A DNA stretch of 64,000 nucleotides from JAVBMJ01 sp031551275. GTDB taxonomy: Bacteria > Bacteroidota > Bacteroidia > Bacteroidales > Rikenellaceae. The notes below the pieces were generated by a model. The model had not been told where the DNA came from. It was given only the letters and a program-made list of their open reading frames with translations, and did no database searches. A program made the translations under genes and the position numbers. Positions 11,966-21,010 of the stretch are shown piece after piece (the first letter of the stretch is position 1; each line of letters starts with the position of its first letter). The stretch lies in NCBI GenBank assembly GCA_031551275.1, contig JAVBNX010000001.1, positions 248,001 through 312,000 on the forward strand, read 5' to 3'.

Positions 11966-13147
11966 ATGCTAAAGACATGGCGCTGGTTCGGGCGCAATGA
12001 CAAAATCACACTCGATATGCTCCGCCAGATCGGCGTCGAGGGTATCGTAACCGCCCTGCACCACATCCCCAACGGGGAGATCTGGCCCCTGGAGGAGATC
12101 CTCTCCCTGAAACAGCACATCGAACAGGCGGGCCTGAAATGGTCCGTGGTCGAGAGCCTGCCGGTAAGCGAGGCGATCAAATACGGCGGCCCCGAGCGCG
12201 ACCGACTGATCGAAAACTACATCGTAAGTCTCAAAAACCTGGGCAAAGCAGGAGTCAAAACCGTCTGCTACAACTTTATGCCGGTGATCGACTGGATCCG
12301 TACCGACCTGGCCCGCCCGATGGGCGACGGGACCTCGTCGCTCTACTTCGACCGGGCGCGGTTCGGCTACTTCGACCTGCACATCCTGGGACGCAAGGGG
12401 GCAGAAGAGGATTACTCGGCGCAGGAGTTGCAACGGATCAAAGCGTTGGGCAAAACCCTGACCCAAGAGGACAAGGACACATTGATCGACTCGATCATCG
12501 TCAAGACCCAGGGCTTTGTCAACGGCAACATCAAGGAGGGCGACCTCAACCCCGTGGCGCTGTTCAAGGCTCTGCTCGCGCTCTACGACGGGATCGGCAA
12601 GGAGGAGCTGCGGGCCAACATGAAATACTTCCTGGAGGCTGTCATGCCGGTTTGCGAGAAGTACGGCATCGGGATGTGCGTCCACCCGGACGACCCCCCC
12701 ATGCAGGTCCTGGGCCTGCCGAGGATCGTGACCGGAGCCACGGACATCGAGTGGATACTCCGCGCGGTCGACCACCCCTGCAACGGGATCACCTTCTGCG
12801 CGGGATCGCTCAGTTCGGGCAGGCACAACGACGTGCCCGCGCTCGCCCGCACCTTCGCCCCGAGGGTCAAGTTCATCCATTTGCGCAGCACCGAGGTCTC
12901 GGAGGGCGGCGACTTCGTGGAGGCGTGCCACCTGGAGGGGCGCGGCCACCTGATCGAGCTGGTGAGGATCTTCGACAAATTCGACCCCTCGCTGCCCATG
13001 CGCGTCGACCACGGCAGGCTTATGCTCGACGACGCGGACAAGGGCTACAACCCGGGCTACTCCTTCCACGGGCGTATGCTGGCTTTGGGGCAGATGGAGG
13101 GCGTGATGGCGGTAGTGAAAGATGAAATCAAAAACAGAATGATATGA
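11966..13147 (+). CDS. uxuA: Mannonate dehydratase (UxuA)
   Basis: Converts D-mannonate to 2-keto-3-deoxygluconate in hexuronate catabolism (EC 4.2.1.8). The 393-residue cytoplasmic protein starts MLKTWRWFGRND and carries UxuA-type motifs including YNFMPVIDWIRTDL, the active-site HPDDPP block, a metal-ligand Cys in FCAGSLSSG, and HVDHGRLML near the C-terminus. It follows the GH67 gene by four bases and overlaps the SDR gene by four bases (ATGA). The context indicates use of glucuronate released by the two alpha-glucuronidases. Uronate isomerase (UxaC) and KDG kinase/aldolase are not in this window. Confidence 0.95.
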   Translation: MLKTWRWFGRNDKITLDMLRQIGVEGIVTALHHIPNGEIWPLEEILSLKQHIEQAGLKWSVVESLPVSEAIKYGGPERDRLIENYIVSLKNLGKAGVKTVCYNFMPVIDWIRTDLARPMGDGTSSLYFDRARFGYFDLHILGRKGAEEDYSAQELQRIKALGKTLTQEDKDTLIDSIIVKTQGFVNGNIKEGDLNPVALFKALLALYDGIGKEELRANMKYFLEAVMPVCEKYGIGMCVHPDDPPMQVLGLPRIVTGATDIEWILRAVDHPCNGITFCAGSLSSGRHNDVPALARTFAPRVKFIHLRSTEVSEGGDFVEACHLEGRGHLIELVRIFDKFDPSLPMRVDHGRLMLDDADKGYNPGYSFHGRMLALGQMEGVMAVVKDEIKNRMI

Positions 13148-13956
13148 ACGAGCAATTTAGCATAGCAGGAAAAATCGCCGTGATCACCGGCGCGGGCGGC
13201 GTGTTGGGCAGCAGCATCGCCAAAAGTTTCGTCTCCCAGGGAGCGCTCGTCGCCGCCCTGGACATCCGCCAGGAGGGCCTCGACGCCCGGGTCGGCGATC
13301 TGATCCGGAGCGGAAAGGCGATCGGCGTGGTCGCCGACGTGCTCGACACGCAGAGCCTGGAGCAGGCCGCGAAAAAGGTGGTCGAAAAGTGGGGCCGGAT
13401 CGACATCCTGCTCAACATCGCGGGCGGCAACATGCCCGGCGCCAACATCCCCGACGAGGGCTCGATCTTCGACATGAAGGTCGACGATTGGAAAAAAGTG
13501 ACCGAACTGAACCTGAACGGCACGGTCTTCCCCACCCTGGTCTTCGGCCGCTACATGGCGCAGCAACGCGCCGGATCGATCGTCAACATCTCCTCGATGG
13601 CCGCCTACTCGGCCCTCTCGCGGGTCGCGGGCTACTCGGCGGCCAAGACGGCCGTCAGCAACTTCACCCAGTGGATGGCCATGGAGATGGCCGTCAAATT
13701 CGGCGACAAGGTGCGCGTAAACGCCCTGGCCCCGGGCTTTTTCATCGGCGACCAGAACCGCGCGGTGCTGATCAACCCCGACGGCTCGTTGACCGAGCGC
13801 AGCGTGAAAGTCCTGGCCAAGACCCCGATGAAACGCTTCGGCGAGATCGACGAGTTGAACGGCGCCGTGCAATTCCTCTGCTCCGAGGCCGCCGGCTTCA
13901 TTACGGGGGTGGTGCTGCCCGTCGACGGCGGCTTCAGCTCCTTCAGCGGGGTATAA
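13144..13956 (+). CDS. SDR-family D-mannonate oxidoreductase (fructuronate reductase)
   Basis: Short-chain dehydrogenase, 270 residues, with the nucleotide-binding motif TGAGGVLG near residue 16, the NIAGG block, the active-site Ser in NISSMAAYS, and the YSAAK catalytic Tyr and Lys near 163 and 167. Adjacent and translationally coupled (ATGA overlap) to uxuA, it is best read as the NAD(P)H-dependent fructuronate-to-mannonate reductase, replacing the unrelated classical UxuB. Annotators often call this type SDR family mannonate oxidoreductase. It is the last gene of the operon; a strong hairpin terminator follows after about 20 bases. Specificity is inferred from the neighbour. Confidence 0.87.
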   Translation: MNEQFSIAGKIAVITGAGGVLGSSIAKSFVSQGALVAALDIRQEGLDARVGDLIRSGKAIGVVADVLDTQSLEQAAKKVVEKWGRIDILLNIAGGNMPGANIPDEGSIFDMKVDDWKKVTELNLNGTVFPTLVFGRYMAQQRAGSIVNISSMAAYSALSRVAGYSAAKTAVSNFTQWMAMEMAVKFGDKVRVNALAPGFFIGDQNRAVLINPDGSLTERSVKVLAKTPMKRFGEIDELNGAVQFLCSEAAGFITGVVLPVDGGFSSFSGV

Positions 13957-13977
13957 GAGAGCCATTCGAAAACAAAA

Positions 13978-14010
13978 GAGGCCCGGAAATTTGATTTCCG
14001 GGCCTCTTTG
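13978..14010. terminator. Bidirectional intrinsic terminator between convergent genes
   Basis: A perfect 13-bp inverted repeat (13978-13990 paired with 13994-14006) with a TTG loop is flanked by T-rich sequence on both strands (CTCTTTG downstream, CTCTTTTGTTTTC on the opposite strand). It lies between the SDR stop and the stop of the convergent GH43 gene and can end both transcripts. Confidence 0.85.
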
Positions 14011-14024
14011 CGTTGGATCGTCCA

Positions 14025-15713
14025 CTACCGGGCCGAGGTGGCGTAAAGACCTATCATACAACCTGTAAAGCCTTTAGACACCTCTGTCGAGAGGAGGGTC
14101 GCGTCCTGGTCTACCGCCAGGGTTTCGAACTTCTTGCCGCCGGTCGAGTACAGGAACGCGATGGCTCCCCCGTCGCCCTCCACCTTCAGGGTAAGGGCCT
14201 TTTTGCTTTCGGGCAGGGCCACGGCGGCCACCTGCTCCACATTACCGGCAGAGGTCTTCTCGAGGATAAGCGTCCGCTTGCCGTCGAGGATCGTGACTCC
14301 GAAAATGTAATTATACCCCTCGTTCTGGAAGCAGGCCACCCCGGCCAGCTCCTTTTCCGATGCGGGGCTGAAACTCACGGCCGTTTGCGCCGAGAAGGTG
14401 CAATGCTGCTGGCGTACGGCGATAAAGGCGGGCGTCGCCTTGGCGTCGCGCAGGCTGACGGGGAGCGGCTCGAGCCTGAGCCCGTCCTTGCCGGTCGCGG
14501 CAAAGCCGTTGCCGGGGCCCCGGACCGTGAGCCACTTCATCGCAGGTTTTTCGTCCCGGAAGCGGTCCGTGTAGGAGAAATTGCCGTTGGGCAAAAAGCC
14601 CTGCCTGCCGGTAAGGTTTTTTACCCCCGCGGGCAGGGGTAGGCTGACCGCAATGGGCTCGGTCCCCCTGTCGAACACAGGGAATTCGCCGCTCCAGTCC
14701 ACGGGCAGCAGGAAGGTCTCGCGCCCCGTGTTGTAAAGGTTGCCCCGGTAGGGACGACAGGCCAGAAAGACAGCGTAATGGCCGCCGTCCGGGGTGGAGA
14801 CGATGTCCGCGTGGCCTGCCGAGGTAACCGGGTAGGGGCGCCCCTCATCGAGGTGGCGCTGGGTAAGGATGGGGTTGACCGGGGCGGGCGTATAGGGCCC
14901 GTCGACTTTTTCGCTGCTCAGGATCACTTCCGAATGCCAGGGGCCGGTTCCCCCTTCGGCGCACATGATGTAGTATTTCCCGCCTTTCTTATAAAGGTGC
15001 GGCCCTTCGATCCAGATCGGCTTCTCGGCGGGGTAGATCCCCCCGTCGACCATGACCTTGCCCCCGCCGGTTACCTTGTCGGTGGTGGGATCGAAATACC
15101 AGAGCCGGATGGCCCTGTGGCCGTCGTAGCGGGGCTTGCCGTCGGGCGCGTCGTTGTGCAGGATGTATCCCTTGCCGTCCTCGTCGAAGAAGAGCGAGGG
15201 GTCGATGCCGCCCACTTCGGGCAAATAAACGGGGTCGCTCCACTCCCCGGCGGGGTCCTTGGCCTTGACCAGGAAGTTGCCCCCCGCGGGACCGCCCACC
15301 AGGGTGGTTATCATATAAAAGGTGTCGTTGTGGGGGTTGTACTGGATGTCGGGGGCGTAGATGCCCTGGCTGATCCCCAGTCCGGCGACCCGGAGTTGCG
15401 AGGGGCGCGACAGAACGTGCCCCAGTTGCCGCCAGTTTACCAGGTCGGTGGAGTGGAAAACGGGCACGCCGGGGAAGTAGGAGAAGCTCGAGCAGACCAG
15501 GTAGTAGTCCCCTCCCTTGCGTGTGATGCTCGGATCGGGATAGAAACCTTGAAGGATGGGATTGTAGAAACTTTTGGCGTCCAGGGGGATGTCACGGTAG
15601 GTCTTATCGTCGCCCGCATAGGTAAAGGAGTCGAATACCGCCGGCGAGGCGGCCGAAACCGGCAGTAACGGCAACAAGGCGCAACAAAGTGAAAAAAAAG
15701 TTAAGGATCGCAT
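14025..15713 (-). CDS. GH43 beta-xylosidase/arabinofuranosidase with C-terminal beta-sandwich
   Basis: A 562-residue exported GH43 enzyme, paralogous to the lipoprotein at 7057-8856. Shared blocks include FYPDPSITRKGGDYYLV (base Asp), GIDPSLFFDEDGKGYI (second Asp), WIEGPHLYKKGGKYY (acid Glu) and LPVDWSGEFPVF. The C-terminal half is the concanavalin-like domain. ATG at 15713 is chosen over an upstream in-frame start at 15758 because it begins the signal peptide MRSLTFFSLCCALLPLLPVS, and a TAnnTTTG box lies just upstream of it. It has no lipobox, so a periplasmic location is likely. It is transcribed alone, opposite to the main operon, from its own promoter. Confidence 0.92.
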   Translation of the reverse strand: MRSLTFFSLCCALLPLLPVSAASPAVFDSFTYAGDDKTYRDIPLDAKSFYNPILQGFYPDPSITRKGGDYYLVCSSFSYFPGVPVFHSTDLVNWRQLGHVLSRPSQLRVAGLGISQGIYAPDIQYNPHNDTFYMITTLVGGPAGGNFLVKAKDPAGEWSDPVYLPEVGGIDPSLFFDEDGKGYILHNDAPDGKPRYDGHRAIRLWYFDPTTDKVTGGGKVMVDGGIYPAEKPIWIEGPHLYKKGGKYYIMCAEGGTGPWHSEVILSSEKVDGPYTPAPVNPILTQRHLDEGRPYPVTSAGHADIVSTPDGGHYAVFLACRPYRGNLYNTGRETFLLPVDWSGEFPVFDRGTEPIAVSLPLPAGVKNLTGRQGFLPNGNFSYTDRFRDEKPAMKWLTVRGPGNGFAATGKDGLRLEPLPVSLRDAKATPAFIAVRQQHCTFSAQTAVSFSPASEKELAGVACFQNEGYNYIFGVTILDGKRTLILEKTSAGNVEQVAAVALPESKKALTLKVEGDGGAIAFLYSTGGKKFETLAVDQDATLLSTEVSKGFTGCMIGLYATSAR

Positions 15714-16034
15714 GTTTTGTAATTTTAAATTCCAACTATTGGAAATAGCTTTGTACAAAGATACACCTGATGCTCAGTGCGTGTTGTCGAAGATGTATCA
15801 ATAACTGTCGATTCTGAAACACACCCGCCCCCTGCACGCCTCTCGCCCCTGTTTCGTCCCTCTTATAGAAGCGCCATATTAACGTATCGAGCGGTTTTAA
15901 GATTTTTTCGACCGTGTTATAAAAGCAACAGCATTTGTTTCAATGTTGAATTAATGTTAGAATTTAATTAAGGAGTTTTGCATTGTCGAAAGGACCCGAT
16001 CCTTAAGAACAATCAATCCTAACTTTTAACCAAT
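15714..16034. other. Gene-free divergent region between GH43 and susC
   Basis: About 320 bases without a credible gene. The left end holds the GH43 promoter and dyad. The right end is AT-rich and should carry the susC promoter. The best match to a -7 box is GAGTTTTG at 15973-15980, imperfect in the first base. A small 5-bp hairpin (AAGGA 15990-15994, TCCTT 16000-16004) lies in the predicted susC leader. The middle (15800-15880) shows nothing recognisable. No anti-sigma/ECF or regulator gene is located here. Confidence 0.5.
15730..15763 (-). promoter_or_regulatory. Promoter -7 box and overlapping-leader dyad of the minus-strand GH43 gene
   Basis: On the minus strand TATCTTTG (15756-15763) matches the Bacteroidota TAnnTTTG element and is 42 bases before the ATG at 15713. 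No clear TTTG -33 element is visible. Between box and start codon lies a perfect dyad TTCCAA-CTA-TTGGAA (15730-15744), which would fall just downstream of the transcription start and is a candidate operator or leader hairpin. Confidence 0.6.
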
Positions 16035-19000
16035 ATGTTCATGAAGTCAAACTCTACCAAAAAGCTGTTCGGGAGATTGCTGGCTGCGTGCGGTATGTGG
16101 CCCTGCCTGATCGCCCTGATCCTGGCCTTGGGCACTCACCAGCCTGCCCAGGCACAGCAAAAAGTGACCGTTACGGGACGTGTGATCGACGAGGCGGGTG
16201 ATCCGGTCATCGGTGCCACCGTAGTTGTCAAAGGAGCCAACATCGGCGCGAGCACGGACGTCAAAGGGAATTACACCCTCGCCGCGCTGCCGTCGCAAAC
16301 GCTGGAATTCTCCTTTATCGGGATGAACAAAGTGACCGAGGAGGTCGGCAGCCGCACCCGCATCGACGTAACCCTGCGGACGGACGCGTTGGCCATCGAC
16401 CCGGTCGTGGCGATCGGCTACGGCACTATGCGCAGGTCGGATCTGACCGGCGCGGTAGCTTCCGTTTCATCGGACGCCATCGCCAAATCGGGCGCCGTAT
16501 CGCTCGACCAGGCGTTGCAGGGACGTGCAGCCGGTGTGCAGATGACCACCAACACCGGGATGCCCGGGGGCGGAACCTCGATCCAGGTGCGCGGCTCGGG
16601 CTCGGTAAACTCATCCACCGGACCTCTTTATATTATAGACGGCGTAACGATCGACTCCCACACCGGGACCTATACCGACAACGCCATCTCGTCGATCAAC
16701 CCGGCGGATATCGAGTCGATCGACATCCTTAAGGACGCCTCCGCGCTGGCCATCTACGGTGCCCAGGGTGCGAACGGTGTGATCCTGATTACCACCAAGA
16801 GCGGCAAGGCCGGGCAGACCAGAGTGACCTTCGACGCCCAATACAGCGTGCAAAGCATCGCCAAGTACCTGGATATGGCCGACCTGCAGGAGTACGCATA
16901 CCACCACAACACCCTCTACGACATGAAGGGCTGGGGCAGGACCGACGCCTTCGCCGACCCCTCGCTGCTTACCTCGGGCACCAACTGGCAGAAGGAGATC
17001 TTCCGCCCCGCCGCTATGCAGAATTACAGCATTTCGGCCTCGGGAGGCAGCAACACCACGACCTTCAAGATCTCCGGCAACTACCTCGACCAGGACGGCG
17101 TGGCCGTGGGTTCGGGCTTCAAGCGTTTTACCGGGAATGCCGTGGTGGACACCGAGGTTAAAAAGTGGCTGAAACTGGGCGGTATGCTCAACCTGAGCGT
17201 TACCGAGCAGACCATTACCGTAGCGGACTGGGATTTGATCAACAAGGCCGTCCGCCAGGTTCCCTACATGCCTGCCCGCAACCTGGACGGCACCTACGGC
17301 GGTTCGAGCGACAGGAACGACGCAGTTGCCAACCCCTTGGCATTGGCCCAGTTGATCGACCAGGGCACCAAGAACACCGGCACGCGGACCAACGTGTACG
17401 CCGAGATCAAGCCCGCCAAATGGATGACCTTCAGGACCGAATACTCCGCCAGCCTGGGGCATAACGAAACCTACGCGTTCGTTCCCACCTACCAGTTGGG
17501 CTGGATGACGAACAGTCCCTCCACGAACACGAAGACCCAATCGAGCAACGCTTTCTGGGCGTTCCGGAACGTGTTGACCCTGAGGCACACCTTTGCCGAG
17601 AAGCATAGCGTCACGCTGATGGGCGGCCAGGAGATTACCAAAAACTCCAACAACTACCTGATGGGCAAACGCCTCTCCACCCCCGATACGCTGCGCGATC
17701 TGGACGCCGGGGACGCACTGAGCGCCACCAACGGGGGAAACACCTACGAACAGAAGTTCTCCTCCTTCTTCGCGCGCCTGAACTACTCCTACGACGGCCG
17801 CTACCTGCTGACCGGGACCATCCGCCGGGACGGTACGTCCAATTTCGCCCGGGGTTCCCGCTGGGGCACTTTCCCCTCGGTATCGGGCGCGTGGGTCATC
17901 TCCAAGGAGAAATTCATGCAGGAAGTCGACTGGGTCAATAACATGAAGATCCGCGCAGGCTACGGCGAAGTGGGCAACTCGAACGTTACCCGCTGGGCAT
18001 ATGTGGCTTTGATGTCGAACATCCCCACGATCTGGGGTACGGGCTACGGGATCAGCAACATTCCCAACGACAAGCTCAAATGGGAATCCACCTCCTCCTA
18101 CAACCTTGGCCTGGACCTCGGCTTTTTCAAGAACCGGATCGAAGTGATCGCAGACGTCTACAAGAAAAGAACCGACGACCTGCTCCTTTTGATGAGCCCC
18201 GCGGACTACGCCGGGACCGGAGGGATCGGCAAGACCACCCTGGCGCCCTGGGCCAACATCGGCTCGCTGGAGAACAGGGGGTTTGAATTGACGATCAACA
18301 CCGTCAACATCGACCGCAAGAATTTCAGGTGGCGCAGCAACTTCGTCTTCAGCACCAACAAGAACGAGATCCTCAAACTCGACACCGAAAACGCGTACAT
18401 CGACCGGACCTACGACCTGTCGGGCCAGCAATACATCATCTCCCGCACAAAGGTAGGCGGAAGCCTGGGCGAATTCTTCGGTTACAAAGTGGCCGGCCGC
18501 ATCAACTCGGCGAACGACCTCTACGACAGCGACGGCAACGTGAAGGTGGCCATACCCCGCAAGGGCACGACCACCGACCCGATAGACATCAAGCGCAACG
18601 GCGGACTCTGGGTGGGCGACTTCTTGTGGGAGGACACCGACCACAACGGCGAGATTACCGAAGCCGACCAGGTTTCGCTGGGCAGCCCGCTGCCTAAATT
18701 CACGGGCGGTTTGGGCAACACGTTCTCATGGAAAGGCCTGGACCTGAATATCTATTTGACTTTCAGCTATGGCAACAAAGTCTTGAACTTCCTCTCCACG
18801 ACCATCTACAACCCCAACACCCGCGAAGGGATAACCAGCCGCGCGGCCAGCAACTACGCCAAGCTGAGTCTGATCGACCCGAACGGCTCGGAAGACGACA
18901 TCTGGAACGTGTACGTGTCGAGCGCGCACCCCAAAATGTACCGGATGGCTTCGGACGACGTGAACAAGAACAGCCGCATCTCCTCCAACATGATCGAGGA

Positions 19001-19268
19001 CGGCTCCTACCTGAGGATCTCCAACATCTCTCTGACCTACAACCTGCCGAGCAAATGGACCAGCAAAATGGGTCTGAACCAGGTCAAGGTCTACACCAAC
19101 ATCCAGAATCTTTGGACATTTACCAAATACTCCGGCTACGACCCGGAAGTGGGGATGATGCGCAGCCAGTACATGAACTACGGCCAGGACCCGCTTATGA
19201 ACGGGGTCGACGTGGGCCGCTACCCCTCTCCGCGTACTTTTATGTTCGGTCTGACCATCGGATTCTAA
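16035..19268 (+). CDS. SusC/RagA-type TonB-dependent outer membrane transporter (xylan locus)
   Basis: Imports xylo-oligosaccharides across the outer membrane with its SusD partner. The 1077-residue product has a signal peptide ending near QPAQAQQ, a CarboxypepD_reg-like domain (about 45-120; VTGRVIDEAGDPVIGATV), a plug domain (about 125-245; LQGRAAGVQMTT, VRGSGSVN, PLYIIDGV, IESIDILKDASALAIYGAQGANGVI) and a long beta-barrel ending with an aromatic residue (IGF). ATG at 16035 or 16041 are both possible starts. The susD gene follows after 12 bases. Association with xylanases and alpha-glucuronidases defines the likely ligand as glucuronoxylan fragments. Confidence 0.96.
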   Translation: MFMKSNSTKKLFGRLLAACGMWPCLIALILALGTHQPAQAQQKVTVTGRVIDEAGDPVIGATVVVKGANIGASTDVKGNYTLAALPSQTLEFSFIGMNKVTEEVGSRTRIDVTLRTDALAIDPVVAIGYGTMRRSDLTGAVASVSSDAIAKSGAVSLDQALQGRAAGVQMTTNTGMPGGGTSIQVRGSGSVNSSTGPLYIIDGVTIDSHTGTYTDNAISSINPADIESIDILKDASALAIYGAQGANGVILITTKSGKAGQTRVTFDAQYSVQSIAKYLDMADLQEYAYHHNTLYDMKGWGRTDAFADPSLLTSGTNWQKEIFRPAAMQNYSISASGGSNTTTFKISGNYLDQDGVAVGSGFKRFTGNAVVDTEVKKWLKLGGMLNLSVTEQTITVADWDLINKAVRQVPYMPARNLDGTYGGSSDRNDAVANPLALAQLIDQGTKNTGTRTNVYAEIKPAKWMTFRTEYSASLGHNETYAFVPTYQLGWMTNSPSTNTKTQSSNAFWAFRNVLTLRHTFAEKHSVTLMGGQEITKNSNNYLMGKRLSTPDTLRDLDAGDALSATNGGNTYEQKFSSFFARLNYSYDGRYLLTGTIRRDGTSNFARGSRWGTFPSVSGAWVISKEKFMQEVDWVNNMKIRAGYGEVGNSNVTRWAYVALMSNIPTIWGTGYGISNIPNDKLKWESTSSYNLGLDLGFFKNRIEVIADVYKKRTDDLLLLMSPADYAGTGGIGKTTLAPWANIGSLENRGFELTINTVNIDRKNFRWRSNFVFSTNKNEILKLDTENAYIDRTYDLSGQQYIISRTKVGGSLGEFFGYKVAGRINSANDLYDSDGNVKVAIPRKGTTTDPIDIKRNGGLWVGDFLWEDTDHNGEITEADQVSLGSPLPKFTGGLGNTFSWKGLDLNIYLTFSYGNKVLNFLSTTIYNPNTREGITSRAASNYAKLSLIDPNGSEDDIWNVYVSSAHPKMYRMASDDVNKNSRISSNMIEDGSYLRISNISLTYNLPSKWTSKMGLNQVKVYTNIQNLWTFTKYSGYDPEVGMMRSQYMNYGQDPLMNGVDVGRYPSPRTFMFGLTIGF

Positions 19269-19280
19269 ATTCATTGAGCC

Positions 19281-20978
19281 ATGAAGAAATTTCTTAAAAT
19301 ATCAATCGTTTCCCTCGCCGCGTTCGGCTTCGCAGGCTGCGACGACTTCCTCGACACCTACCCCGAAGGCAACCTCGCCGTCCAGAATTTCTACCGGTCC
19401 TACGAGGAGTGCCGCGGAGGGACGGCGTCCCTTTACAACGCACCCTGGTTTACCTTCTCCAACCAGTACTTTTTCCACCTGGGCGACATGAGGGCCAACA
19501 ACCTCTTCGACCCGTGGGACAGCGGCGGCGCCTCTTTCGTGCGCATGACCGAGACGGCCGAGACGGGCCTCATCCAGAACGGATGGGCGGGACTCTACAA
19601 CGTGGTCACGCAGGCCGACTACCTGGTAAACTACCTGGACAACGCGTTGAGCAACGGCGTATCCGAGAAGCAGGTCAACGCCTGCAAGGGCGAAGCGCGG
19701 TTTATGCGCGGGTTGGCCTACTGGTACCTGATGAGCACCTGGGGAGCCGTTCCCATCGTGGAAGACCCGATGGTGGCCGCCACAAATTACAGCATGTTCC
19801 CCAACACGCAGGAAGACGTGCTCCAGTATGCGATCCGCGACCTGGAATTCGCCGCCCAGTGGCTGCCCGAAACCGACAACCCCGGACGCGTAACCCGTTA
19901 CAGCGCCCTGGGCGCCCTGGCCCGCCTCTACATTACCGCGGCCTGCTACGCACGGGGCAACAACTTCTCCTCCAAATGGCCGACCACTGCCGCCCAGTAC
20001 TATGAGCTGGCCAGACTGGCCGCCAAGGAGGTATGCGAAACGGAGACCTACTCCCTGATGAGCGACTACGAGGAGCTGTTCCGCGTACAGAACAACAACA
20101 ACTCCGAATCGCTGTTCGCCCTGCAATTTACCCCGGGCGTGGAATCCTACGGTGTGGGCAACCGCAACCAGGAGTATCTGGCGTACAGCGCCGTATTGAC
20201 CGGCGGTTTGAACGCGTGGGGCAACGCCAAGTTCTGCGGCGGCGACCTGGTCGAACTGATGCACAGCCGGGGCGAGCTCAAACGCAAAAAAGGTACCTTC
20301 TTCTACTACCAGGCCCGGTATGACTACCTCGGGAACAGCGAGAAGAACACCTGGACGGATGGCTACTGGATCGTGGACAATGATGTGATACCCAGTTCCT
20401 TACCGCAGTACTGCGCACCCAAGAAGATGATCGTGGGCAGCAGCGAGGACTCGGGCGGCGTGGCGATCAACGGCAACTCCGGCCTGGCTACCCCGATGCT
20501 GCGCCTGGCCGAGGTCTACCTGCTCTACGCTGAGGCCATCCTGGGGATGAACGCCTCGACCACCGACGCCGAAGCGATCAAGTACTTCAAAAAGGTGCGC
20601 GACCGCGCGGGGCTGACCGACGCTGTCGACCAGATTACCCTCCAGGACATCTGGGACGAACGCCGTTGCGAACTCGCACTGGAAGGGCTGTTCTGGTACG
20701 ACATGGTGCGCCGCTCCTACTGGGACATGAACTGGATGCTCAACTACATCAACAACCAGAAGCGCTGCCACCTCTACTATTACCTGAAAAGCCCCTACGG
20801 CACGACGACCTACCCGCAGGGTATCTTCTGGCGGGTAAAAGAGGACGGCTCGCCCGAAACGGACGGATTCGTCGTGGTCACGGCGACTGCCGACCGCATG
20901 AAGCTGCCCTACCCCGCCAACGAGGTCAGCAAGGACCCGAACCTGAGGGGGACACCCGTACCGTTCGATTTCGAATAA
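19281..20978 (+). CDS. SusD/RagB-type glycan-binding lipoprotein (xylan locus)
   Basis: Surface lipoprotein that caps the SusC barrel and binds the glycan. The 565-residue product has a lipoprotein signal with lipobox FAGC followed by acidic residues (CDDFLDTYPEG), the expected form of a surface-export signal. SusD-type features include the N-terminal FLDTYPEGNL, TPR-like helices (ARFMRGLAYWYLMSTWGAVPIV), the VYLLYAEAILGM and DIWDERRCELALEGLFWYDMVR blocks, and a terminal LPYPANEVSKDPNL. It is 12 bases after susC and 32 bases before the surface glycan-binding protein gene. Confidence 0.96.
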   Translation: MKKFLKISIVSLAAFGFAGCDDFLDTYPEGNLAVQNFYRSYEECRGGTASLYNAPWFTFSNQYFFHLGDMRANNLFDPWDSGGASFVRMTETAETGLIQNGWAGLYNVVTQADYLVNYLDNALSNGVSEKQVNACKGEARFMRGLAYWYLMSTWGAVPIVEDPMVAATNYSMFPNTQEDVLQYAIRDLEFAAQWLPETDNPGRVTRYSALGALARLYITAACYARGNNFSSKWPTTAAQYYELARLAAKEVCETETYSLMSDYEELFRVQNNNNSESLFALQFTPGVESYGVGNRNQEYLAYSAVLTGGLNAWGNAKFCGGDLVELMHSRGELKRKKGTFFYYQARYDYLGNSEKNTWTDGYWIVDNDVIPSSLPQYCAPKKMIVGSSEDSGGVAINGNSGLATPMLRLAEVYLLYAEAILGMNASTTDAEAIKYFKKVRDRAGLTDAVDQITLQDIWDERRCELALEGLFWYDMVRRSYWDMNWMLNYINNQKRCHLYYYLKSPYGTTTYPQGIFWRVKEDGSPETDGFVVVTATADRMKLPYPANEVSKDPNLRGTPVPFDFE

Positions 20979-21010
20979 GCGACCATCGCCATCTTAAAAC
21001 TGCATAGACC

